Below, one piece after another: positions 1 to 6,072 of a stretch of DNA of 6,441 bases (position 1 is its first letter; each line of letters opens with the position of its first letter). A model generated the notes under the pieces. The model was not told the DNA's origin and did not search any database. It was given only the letters and a program-made list of their open reading frames with translations. Made by a program: the position numbers and the translations under genes. Source of the stretch: Flavobacteriaceae bacterium (GTDB taxonomy: Bacteria; Bacteroidota; Bacteroidia; Flavobacteriales; Flavobacteriaceae). The stretch covers positions 1 through 6,441 of the forward strand of contig JAUVCP010000133.1 in the NCBI GenBank assembly GCA_030590765.1, in the 5' to 3' direction.

Positions 1-1214
1 TTTATTTTTTTTACAATTATTACGGAATTGGTTCCTCCAAATCCAAAAGAATTCGACAAAAATACATCAATATTTTTATCTAGTGTTTGTTTTACCAAAT
101 TTAATTTTCCTGAATGTTCATCTGTTTCCTCTAGGTTGATATTTGGTGCAATAAATGAGTTTTCCATCATAAGCATAGAGTAAATAATTTCACTCGCTCC
201 TGCCATCCAGCATTCATGACCCGTCATTGATTTTGTAGAACTTACATAGGGTTTATTGCCAAAAACTCCATGAATAGCTTTTGCTTCATTTTGGTCTCCA
301 ACTGGTGTTGAGGTCGCATGAGCATTGATATAATCTATTTCTTCGGGTTTTAACCCGGCCTGTTTTAGTGCCTTTTTCAAAGCCCGTGTTGGCCCATCAA
401 CATTTGGAGTTGAAATATGTTCGCCATTAGACGAAAATCCATGCCCAACGATCTCACCTAAAATTGGAGCACCACGTTTTATTGCAGACTCATAACTTTC
501 TAAAATCAAAGAAGCCGCTCCACCACTGGGTATCAATCCATCTCTGTTTTTATCAAATGGTCTTGAAGCTTTTGATGGATTGTCTTCATTTATAGAAAAC
601 ACACCCAATCCGTCAAACGTTGCCATTGCATATTTATTAATTTCCTGTGCACCACCACAAATAATTGTATCCTGTAATCCGCTTTTGATCAGGTGATAAC
701 CTAAACCAACAGATTGTGATCCACTGGCACAAGCTGCACTTATAGTTAAATTAATTCCTTTTAACTTAAAGATCGTTGCCAGATTCATAGTAACCGTACA
801 ATTCATTGATTTAAAAATAGCACCTGAACCTACTAATGTTGTATCCTTTTTCTCCCTAACCTTATCAATTGATTCAACTACCGATTGAGAAGTACTATCA
901 TTTCCATAAAGTATTCCAATTTCATTATCAATTAAAAACTGATCATCAATTTTTGCGTTTTTTAAAGCCTCAACAGTAGCCACGTAAGCAAATTGAGCTT
1001 CTTGCCCCATGCTAATTCTTTGCCTCCTGCTCAATGATTTTTTGATATCCGGATCTTTAACCATTCCTGTTAAACCCGATCTGTAACCAAACTCCTTACG
1101 TTCTGCATCATATATTATTCCAGATTTCCCTTTATATAAGGATTCTTTTACCTCATTTAAGTTTTCACCTAAACAAGAATATATTCCCATTCCAGTAATA
1201 ACAACTCTTCTCAT
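1..1214 (-). CDS. Beta-ketoacyl-ACP synthase (KAS II/FabF-like) of aryl-polyene/flexirubin type, 3' end cut by window edge
   Basis: A condensing enzyme that joins malonyl-ACP to a growing acyl or aryl-primed chain by decarboxylative Claisen condensation, in the cytoplasm. The frame reads from an ATG at 1212-1214 (protein MRRVVITGMGIYSCLG...) through 404 codons to base 3 with no stop. The thiolase-fold landmarks are all present: nucleophile Cys162 in SAACASGSQS, His299 in NAHATSTP, Lys-Ser-Met-Thr-Gly-His with His333, and the C-terminal glycine-rich NSFGFGGTNS. The Cys-His-His triad means an active elongating synthase, not a chain-length factor. Family members are about 405-415 residues, so only a few residues are missing. 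The sequence after His333 (GHECWMAGASE) differs from the housekeeping FabF form (GHLLGAAG); from memory it is typical of Bacteroidota pigment-cluster synthases. The gene starts 6 bases after fabG and is probably the fourth gene of the operon. The pigment role is inferred from context; the ketosynthase family call is firm. Confidence 0.93.
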   Translation of the reverse strand, partial: MRRVVITGMGIYSCLGENLNEVKESLYKGKSGIIYDAERKEFGYRSGLTGMVKDPDIKKSLSRRQRISMGQEAQFAYVATVEALKNAKIDDQFLIDNEIGILYGNDSTSQSVVESIDKVREKKDTTLVGSGAIFKSMNCTVTMNLATIFKLKGINLTISAACASGSQSVGLGYHLIKSGLQDTIICGGAQEINKYAMATFDGLGVFSINEDNPSKASRPFDKNRDGLIPSGGAASLILESYESAIKRGAPILGEIVGHGFSSNGEHISTPNVDGPTRALKKALKQAGLKPEEIDYINAHATSTPVGDQNEAKAIHGVFGNKPYVSSTKSMTGHECWMAGASEIIYSMLMMENSFIAPNINLEETDEHSGKLNLVKQTLDKNIDVFLSNSFGFGGTNSVIIVKKI

Positions 1215-1220
1215 TTTTAA

Positions 1221-1952
1221 TTAAGAATAAATTCCACCGTTAATATTTATAATTTCACCTGTAATATAAGATGCTTTTTTTGATACCAAAAAAGAAACCA
1301 GATCTGCAACTTCCTCAGCCTCTCCAAATCTGTTTACAGGAATCATTTTTTTCAATTCTGCTTCATCTAAATCAGCTGTCATATCCGATTTAATAAAACC
1401 TGGAGCAACTGCATTCACAGTTATTTTACGTTTTGCTACTTCTTGTGCTAAAGCCTTTGTTGCAGCTACAATAGCTCCTTTGGCTGCAGAATAATTTACC
1501 TGACCGGCAGTTCCTTTAACACCCGATACTGAAACAATATTCACAATTCTTCCATATCGATTTCTTAGCAACTTCTGCATTAATGTGTTGGTAACATTAT
1601 AAAAGCCATTCAAACTGGTATTGATCACCCTATCCCAATCTTCTTTTGGCATCCACATAAACAAACCATCTTTAGTAATTCCTGCGTTATTTACAATTAC
1701 CTCAATTATGGATTTTGGATTTTTTTCAAACCATAAATCCAAACTATTTTTAACATCATCAAAATCAGCAACATCAAACGGAAGTAATTCTCCACTTCCT
1801 CCCTGCTCTTCTACCAGTTTTAATGTTTGTTCTGCTTCCTTTTTATTAGATCGATAATTGATCAATATATGATAATCTGATTCCTGTGCTAATTTTACAC
1901 AAATTGCTCTTCCAATACCACGTGATCCTCCTGTAATTAAAGCACTCTTCAT
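1221..1952 (-). CDS. fabG: 3-oxoacyl-ACP reductase (FabG-like short-chain dehydrogenase)
   Basis: A classical SDR ketoreductase of 243 residues, the usual FabG length, which would use NAD(P)H to reduce the beta-keto group made by the adjacent ketosynthase. Visible motifs are the cofactor-binding TGGSRGIG (residues 7-14), NNAG (88-91), catalytic Ser141 in IVSVSG, Tyr154 and Lys158 in YSAAK, and the PG motif of NAVAPGF downstream. The fourth member of the SDR tetrad, normally Asn just before Leu in a TNL motif, appears as Ser113 (NTSLNGF), encoded AGT. It starts 9 bases after the WG-repeat gene and ends 6 bases before the ketosynthase start, so translational coupling is likely. Arg34 and Ser35 after the second beta strand (NYRSN) fit NADPH preference, which is an inference. 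A housekeeping fatty-acid FabG is possible, but the setting between a lyase and a pigment-type ketosynthase favours a dedicated polyene ketoreductase. Confidence 0.92.
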   Translation of the reverse strand: MKSALITGGSRGIGRAICVKLAQESDYHILINYRSNKKEAEQTLKLVEEQGGSGELLPFDVADFDDVKNSLDLWFEKNPKSIIEVIVNNAGITKDGLFMWMPKEDWDRVINTSLNGFYNVTNTLMQKLLRNRYGRIVNIVSVSGVKGTAGQVNYSAAKGAIVAATKALAQEVAKRKITVNAVAPGFIKSDMTADLDEAELKKMIPVNRFGEAEEVADLVSFLVSKKASYITGEIININGGIYS

Positions 1953-1961
1953 TAAACTATA

Positions 1962-3098
1962 TTATTTATTAACATCAACAAAGCTTTCTGCATTTGTATA
2001 CCAGGTGTCATTTAATAATTCACCTTTTGTATTTAGAAAACCCCAACCTTTTTTACTTTTTACTCTAGCCAATCCGTTATTAAAACCTATGGTTTGTTTT
2101 TCAAAAAAGTTAAATGAATTTGCAGAAATACCATATACATCTTCAATTACTAACTCACCTTTTTTATTTATAAAGCCCCATGCTTTTTTAACTTTTACAG
2201 GAGCTAATCCATCATCACTAAATATTTCGGCATCTTTAAATTTTTCATCAATTTTCCAGTTTCCCGATTCATCAATATAACCCCATAATTTACCACCCAT
2301 TGCAGGGGCTAATCCTTTATGAAATCTTCTTGCTTTTTTAAATTTAGGTTCAATTACCCATTTACCTGTTCTATCAATAAAACCAATTTTTTTATCAGAG
2401 GCTTGTGCATAGGTTAAATTTTGACTGTCATCAAAATTCCATATTTTTATAGCTCCTTCTACCGGAGTAAATTTACCCTCAATAATTATTCCTACAACAT
2501 CATCTTTTTTGGCTTTCAAAACTCCTTTTGAGTATTTACCTATATCCTGATATACAGGCTCTAACACCACTTTCCCAGTTTTATCTACCAAACCAAATAA
2601 ATCTCCTTTTTGTACCTTGGCATAACCTCCGGTAACGGGGAAAATTTTCCTATAAGCAGGTTCTATGATCACTTCACCCTTTGCATTTATTATACCTACA
2701 TCTTCACCTCTTTTGATAAAAGCATAACCTTTTTTGAAATCGTATACCTTATCAGAAGCAGGCATTGTAGTAATTTCATTTCCTTTTTTATCAATATAGA
2801 ACCATCTTTTATCTTTAGATGCTATGGCTATTCCAGAATCAAATCGTTTTACTTTATCAAACTGATAATCAATTATCAATTGATTATTACTATCAATATA
2901 ACCCCACTTGCCTTCGCCAAAAACAGCTGCCATTCCATCAGAAAAATTACCTGCTTTTTCATAACCAGGTTCAATAAACCAGGATCCGTCTTCTTTTACA
3001 TAACCGAATTTACCACCATCTCTCACCAAAGCGACCCTTTGGGATAAGACAATTTGACTGATAAGAACTAAAACAACAAATGCGAAAAGATTTTTCAT
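1962..3098 (-). CDS. Exported WG-repeat protein of unknown function
   Basis: A protein of 378 residues made almost entirely of WG (KWG) repeats behind a signal peptide. The first 20 residues (MKNLFAFVVLVLISQIVLSQ) form a short charged end, a hydrophobic core and a Bacteroidota-style LSQ end. There is no lipobox cysteine, so a periplasmic or surface location is likely. About ten repeats follow from residue 30 to the end, each with a core like KWGYID..G..II.P.Y, for example KFGYVKEDG, KWGYIDSNN, LFGLVDKTG, KIGFIDRTG, LWGYIDESG, AWGFINKKG and GWGFLNTKG; the sixth is degenerate. The repeats differ clearly at DNA level, so the expansion is not recent. The frame is open upstream to an ATG at 3168-3170, but that start would overlap the lyase stop and put 24 unconserved residues before the signal peptide, so 3098 is preferred. 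It sits between the lyase and fabG in the operon. WG repeats are usually taken as binding or structural modules; no enzymatic role is visible. Confidence 0.88.
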   Translation of the reverse strand: MKNLFAFVVLVLISQIVLSQRVALVRDGGKFGYVKEDGSWFIEPGYEKAGNFSDGMAAVFGEGKWGYIDSNNQLIIDYQFDKVKRFDSGIAIASKDKRWFYIDKKGNEITTMPASDKVYDFKKGYAFIKRGEDVGIINAKGEVIIEPAYRKIFPVTGGYAKVQKGDLFGLVDKTGKVVLEPVYQDIGKYSKGVLKAKKDDVVGIIIEGKFTPVEGAIKIWNFDDSQNLTYAQASDKKIGFIDRTGKWVIEPKFKKARRFHKGLAPAMGGKLWGYIDESGNWKIDEKFKDAEIFSDDGLAPVKVKKAWGFINKKGELVIEDVYGISANSFNFFEKQTIGFNNGLARVKSKKGWGFLNTKGELLNDTWYTNAESFVDVNK

Positions 3099-3125
3099 TA
3101 TAAGGGGATTTAAATTAATAATTAC

Positions 3126-3147
3126 TATTGATGAATATACATCAATA
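3126..3147. repeat. Inverted repeat in the lyase / WG-repeat intergenic gap
   Basis: TATTGATG and CATCAATA form a perfect 8-base inverted repeat around a 6-base loop, inside the 64-base gap between the lyase stop and the WG-repeat start. The stem is mostly A/T and no T-run follows on the minus strand, so it is not a convincing intrinsic terminator. It could be a weak RNA hairpin that affects processing of the operon transcript, or a binding site. A TAAATTTG box (3158-3165, minus strand) overlaps the lyase stop just upstream, so an internal promoter for the WG-repeat gene cannot be excluded. Confidence 0.35.
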
Positions 3148-3162
3148 AAGTTAACATCAAAT

Positions 3163-4695
3163 TTAATCAATTTTCATGATATGCTTTTTAACCTTGTTTA
3201 CATAAGGGTACATAATCACATCTTCTTTAAAAACAGGAACGATTTTTCGAATTTCATTATAGATTTCTAAAGTTTTAGATGATATTTTATCCTGATAATC
3301 AAGGTGTTCTATCGCCTGAATAATTGTGATCAATTCAATTGCCACAACTTCAAATGCATTTTCAATTACTTTTTTTGTGATCAAAGCGGCGTTTGTACCC
3401 ATACTCACTATATCCTGATTATCATTATTATTCGGAATACTGTGCACATACATTGGGTTAGATAGGGTCTGATTTTCAGCAGTAGTAGAAGTTGCAGTAA
3501 ACTGTACGCCCTGCATTCCAAAATTCAATCCCAGTTTTCCAAGATTTACAAAAGGTGGTAAAATATCATTTAATCTGTGATTCAATAAATAATTAAGTTG
3601 CCTTTCAGAAAGCATACTCAATTTGGTTACTACCAGTTTTAATTTATCCATTTCCAGAGAAACATAATCACCATGAAAATTTCCACCATGATATACATGT
3701 CCTTTCTCTACATCAACAATAGGATTATCATTTGCCGAATTCACCTCTTCAATTAAAACTTTTTCAACAGTTTTTATGGTATCTAATATAGGGCCAAGTA
3801 TTTGAGGAACACAACGTAAAGAATAATATTCCTGCACTTTTTCTTTGAAAATAGTACTCCCATTTGTTTTTCCGTTGTACAAGTGTTCCTCTCTTTTTCT
3901 GATCAATTTACTGTCGGATAAGGAATCACGCATCCTTTTTGCAATTTCTTGCTGCCCTTTATGTTTTTTTGTTCTATTTAATTCCAGTGACAAATGATCA
4001 TCATAAGCACTTACGATTTCATTGATTGCCACAGAACAACCAACAATCCATTTTAAAAGTTTATCGGTATAAATTGTATTAACAATTCCTATACCTGTCA
4101 TCACAGAAGTTCCGTTCATCAAAGCAATTCCTTCTCTTAATTCTACTTTGATAGGAGATAATCCTTCCTTTTCAAACACATCTTTCGTTTGTAATCTTTC
4201 TCCCTTATAAAACACTTCTCCTTCACCAATCAAAACAAGAGCCAAATGTGCCAGTTGAACCAGATCTCCACTTGCACCAACACCTCCATGATGATAGATC
4301 AGTGGTGTAATATCCCTGTTGATCAATTCCACCATTAAATTTACAACAGAAGAATGAACACCGGAATTACCTAAACATAAGGTATTCAACCTTGCCATCA
4401 TTGCCGACTTAACACAAGTAGGACTTAATATATCTCCTGTTCCTGAAGCGTGACTTCGAATTAAATTATATTGTAGTTGCACCCGATCTTTATCATCAAT
4501 CTTATATTGTGCCATTGGTCCAAACCCAGTGTTTACACCATAAATTACTTTATTTTCAGAGAATTTTTTTAAAAAAATATGACTTTTCTCAACTCTGTCA
4601 ACAATTTTTTTTCCCAAGCTTATTTTATCCTTTTTGAACAGAACATCATAAAAATTATTCAATTCTAATTCACTCTCAACTTTCAACATATTCAA
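3163..4695 (-). CDS. Aromatic amino acid ammonia-lyase, probably tyrosine ammonia-lyase (HAL/PAL/TAL family, MIO enzyme)
   Basis: A cytoplasmic enzyme of 510 residues that would deaminate tyrosine to 4-coumarate, the aryl starter of flexirubin-type pigments. It carries the Ala141-Ser142-Gly143 triad in GGVGASGDL that cyclises to the MIO prosthetic group, the catalytic Tyr52 in YGVNTGFGP, NGTS at 194-197, YSLRCVPQ at 291-298, NSANDNP at 319-325 and NNNDNQD at 422-428. The selectivity pair is Ser81-His82 (RSHASGTG); His there is found in TAL and HAL, whereas PAL has a hydrophobic residue. From memory, whole blocks match the characterised F. johnsoniae TAL almost word for word (NKVIYGVNTGFGPMAQY, HVYHGGNFHGDY), so TAL is preferred over HutH. 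No urocanase or other hut gene is beside it. The start may be 4695 or the second ATG two codons on (4687-4689); no strong ribosome site decides. It is the first gene of the leftward operon, divergent from the halogenase-like gene. Confidence 0.93.
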   Translation of the reverse strand: MNMLKVESELELNNFYDVLFKKDKISLGKKIVDRVEKSHIFLKKFSENKVIYGVNTGFGPMAQYKIDDKDRVQLQYNLIRSHASGTGDILSPTCVKSAMMARLNTLCLGNSGVHSSVVNLMVELINRDITPLIYHHGGVGASGDLVQLAHLALVLIGEGEVFYKGERLQTKDVFEKEGLSPIKVELREGIALMNGTSVMTGIGIVNTIYTDKLLKWIVGCSVAINEIVSAYDDHLSLELNRTKKHKGQQEIAKRMRDSLSDSKLIRKREEHLYNGKTNGSTIFKEKVQEYYSLRCVPQILGPILDTIKTVEKVLIEEVNSANDNPIVDVEKGHVYHGGNFHGDYVSLEMDKLKLVVTKLSMLSERQLNYLLNHRLNDILPPFVNLGKLGLNFGMQGVQFTATSTTAENQTLSNPMYVHSIPNNNDNQDIVSMGTNAALITKKVIENAFEVVAIELITIIQAIEHLDYQDKISSKTLEIYNEIRKIVPVFKEDVIMYPYVNKVKKHIMKID

Positions 4696-4731
4696 AATAA
4701 TATTATCTCTTAATTTTTAACTAATCTAAAG

Positions 4732-4739
4732 TATTTTTG
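4732..4739 (+). promoter_or_regulatory. Candidate -7 element for the halogenase-like gene
   Basis: TATTTTTG matches the Bacteroidota TAnnTTTG -7 consensus at every fixed position. It would place transcription start around 4746 and give a leader of about 50 bases to the preferred ATG at 4795. No TTTG-like -33 element is found 19-21 bases upstream, so support is weak. Confidence 0.3.
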
Positions 4740-4750
4740 TTAAATTTAAC
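4739..4750. repeat. Perfect 12-base palindrome, possible operator
   Basis: GTTAAATTTAAC is its own reverse complement. Its inner eight bases, AAATTTAA, recur at 4755-4762, 13 bases further on. It sits in the spacer of the candidate leftward promoter and touches the end of the candidate rightward -7 box, a suitable place for a regulator controlling both genes. AT-rich composition raises the chance of coincidence, so the operator role is only a suggestion. Confidence 0.35.
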
Positions 4751-4794
4751 CGTCAAATTTAATGCTTTTATTTTTAATTGTAAACCATCTTTTT

Positions 4795-6036
4795 ATGAAT
4801 GAAGAAACCGTAGATATTCTTATCATAGGCGCAGGACCATCAGGCTGTGTTTCAGCCTCTTACTTAGCTAACAACAAAATCAATGTTAAAATCGTTGAAA
4901 AGGCGAAATTTCCAAGATATGTAATTGGGGAAAGTTTATTACCGAGATGCATGGATCATTTTGATGAAGTTGGCCTGCTTGATGCCTTAAAAGAACAAAA
5001 TTATGAAATTAAAAGAGGTGCAAGATTTTTAAGAGGAGGTGAAGTTTGTAATTTTGATTTCAGCAAGAAATATACAGATGGATGGGACTGGACCTGGCAG
5101 GTACCCAGAGCACATTTTGATAATGTATTAGCTGAAGAAACACAAAAAAAAGGTGTTACTATTGATTTTGAAAGTGAAGTAATCGATGTTAGTTTTGAGG
5201 ATTCCAATTCTAAAACGACTGTAAAAGATATTAATGGAAACATAAAATATATACATGCTAAATATATCATTGATGCAAGTGGTTATGGCAGAGTTTTGCC
5301 AGGTTTTCTAGATCTTAAAAAACCTTCTGCTTTACCTAAACATTCATCCATTTTTACTATTGCCAAGGATATTAATCGTCCTAAAGGTGAAGAAGGAACC
5401 TTAATCACATTTGATGTGGTTGACTTAGAAGTATGGCTTTGGGTGATACCTTTTTCTGACGGAACAACAAGTATTGGTTTTGTTGGTCCAACCGAATTTA
5501 TCAATTCTTTTAAAGGATCATCTACAGAAATGTTGGAAGAAATGCTAAATATGTCTGATTTCTTTAAGGAAAGATTTAAGGGTGTTCCGCATCTCTTTGA
5601 ACCAAAGATCATTCAAAATTTCTCAACTGCTGTAAAACAGATCTATGGTGATGGTTATATTATTACCGGAAATAGCGGAGAATTTTTAGATCCAATTTTC
5701 TCTTCAGGAGTGACTTTTGCGACCGAAACTGGTTTACTGGCAGCAAAATTAGTTGCCAGAATTATTAAAGGTGAAACTGTTGATCTGGAAAAAGAATATG
5801 TTGAACCTGTTCAGTTTGGTGTACATGTATTTACTTCTTATGTAAACGAATGGTATTCAGGAAATTTACAAAAATTATTTTTCCACAAACCTGAAAATCC
5901 AGATGTAAAGGAAAAAATTTGTTCCATTTTAGCAGGTTATGTTTGGGATGAATCGAATCCGTTTATCAAAAAACACAATCGAATTGTTAAATCGGTTGCT
6001 CATTTAATTGACATGGAAAAAGAAGCAAATGGATAG
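4795..6036 (+). CDS. Flavin-dependent halogenase-like NAD(P)/FAD oxidoreductase of pigment cluster
   Basis: A cytoplasmic FAD enzyme of 413 residues in the tryptophan/phenol halogenase superfamily. Seen in order: the FAD-binding GAGPSG at 12-17, the halogenase-type GESLLP at 45-50, Lys73 in NYEIKRGARF (aligning with the lysine that carries hypohalous acid in phenol and pyrrole halogenases), WTWQVPRAHFD at 99-109, the signature WxWxIP as WLWVIP at 214-219, and the second flavin motif GNSGEFLDPIFSSG at 292-305, where the usual GDA is GNS. Length fits the short carrier-protein/phenol halogenases rather than the 500-residue tryptophan enzymes. It probably chlorinates the aryl ring of the pigment; an oxygenation or redox role is the alternative. 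The frame is open to an ATG at 4762, but that adds a hydrophobic 11-residue extension before the usual N-terminus, so 4795 is preferred. No clear Shine-Dalgarno is present. It is divergent from the lyase operon. Confidence 0.87.
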   Translation: MNEETVDILIIGAGPSGCVSASYLANNKINVKIVEKAKFPRYVIGESLLPRCMDHFDEVGLLDALKEQNYEIKRGARFLRGGEVCNFDFSKKYTDGWDWTWQVPRAHFDNVLAEETQKKGVTIDFESEVIDVSFEDSNSKTTVKDINGNIKYIHAKYIIDASGYGRVLPGFLDLKKPSALPKHSSIFTIAKDINRPKGEEGTLITFDVVDLEVWLWVIPFSDGTTSIGFVGPTEFINSFKGSSTEMLEEMLNMSDFFKERFKGVPHLFEPKIIQNFSTAVKQIYGDGYIITGNSGEFLDPIFSSGVTFATETGLLAAKLVARIIKGETVDLEKEYVEPVQFGVHVFTSYVNEWYSGNLQKLFFHKPENPDVKEKICSILAGYVWDESNPFIKKHNRIVKSVAHLIDMEKEANG

Positions 6037-6072
6037 TTAAATTATATTGAGATTCTAATTGAGTTATTTATC

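Larger units (their letters stand above)
4726..4757 (-). promoter_or_regulatory. Candidate promoter of the lyase-WG-fabG-KAS operon
   Basis: Reading leftwards, TTTG (4757 to 4754), a 20-base spacer and TACTTTAG (4733 to 4726) form a near match to the Bacteroidota promoter, with one mismatch in the -7 box. The start of transcription would fall near 4720, giving a leader of about 25 bases to the ATG at 4695. The spacer contains the 12-base palindrome, so a protein bound there could block this promoter. Confidence 0.35.
4696..4794. promoter_or_regulatory. Divergent promoter region between lyase operon and halogenase-like gene
   Basis: A very AT-rich 99-base stretch separates the two divergent starts and must hold both promoters. 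On the minus strand a TTTG (4754-4757) lies 20 bases before TACTTTAG (4726-4733), a spacing that fits the Bacteroidota TTTG / TAnnTTTG promoter with one mismatch. A second minus-strand candidate is TAAATTTG (4754-4761), which matches the -7 box exactly and has TTTA 19 bases upstream. On the plus strand TATTTTTG (4732-4739) matches the -7 box exactly but has no good -33 element. These boxes are easy to meet by chance in AT-rich DNA, so which are used is uncertain. A palindrome lies between them. Confidence 0.45.

Noticed and set aside
1621..1857. Plus-strand open frame of 78 codons
   Set aside because: It lies wholly inside fabG on the opposite strand, has no recognisable motifs and is a shadow of the real coding frame.
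2005..3047. Two plus-strand open frames (2005-2280 and 2610-3047)
   Set aside because: Both lie antisense within the WG-repeat gene; the repeat-derived composition keeps the opposite frame open. No motif or start signal supports them.
3099..3170. Longer start for the WG-repeat protein at 3170
   Set aside because: It would overlap the lyase stop and bury the signal peptide behind 24 extra residues of untypical composition.
4762..4794. Longer start for the halogenase-like protein at 4762
   Set aside because: The extension MLLFLIVNHLF precedes the normal N-terminus of the family and would place a hydrophobic stretch before the FAD-binding strand of a cytoplasmic enzyme.
5001..5612. Two minus-strand open frames (5001-5270 and 5283-5612)
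   Set aside because: They are antisense shadows inside the halogenase-like gene, whose own frame carries all the family motifs.
6046..6063. Direct repeat ATTGAG / ATTGAG in the convergent gap
   Set aside because: Six bases repeated once in AT-rich DNA is expected by chance, and it forms no terminator hairpin.
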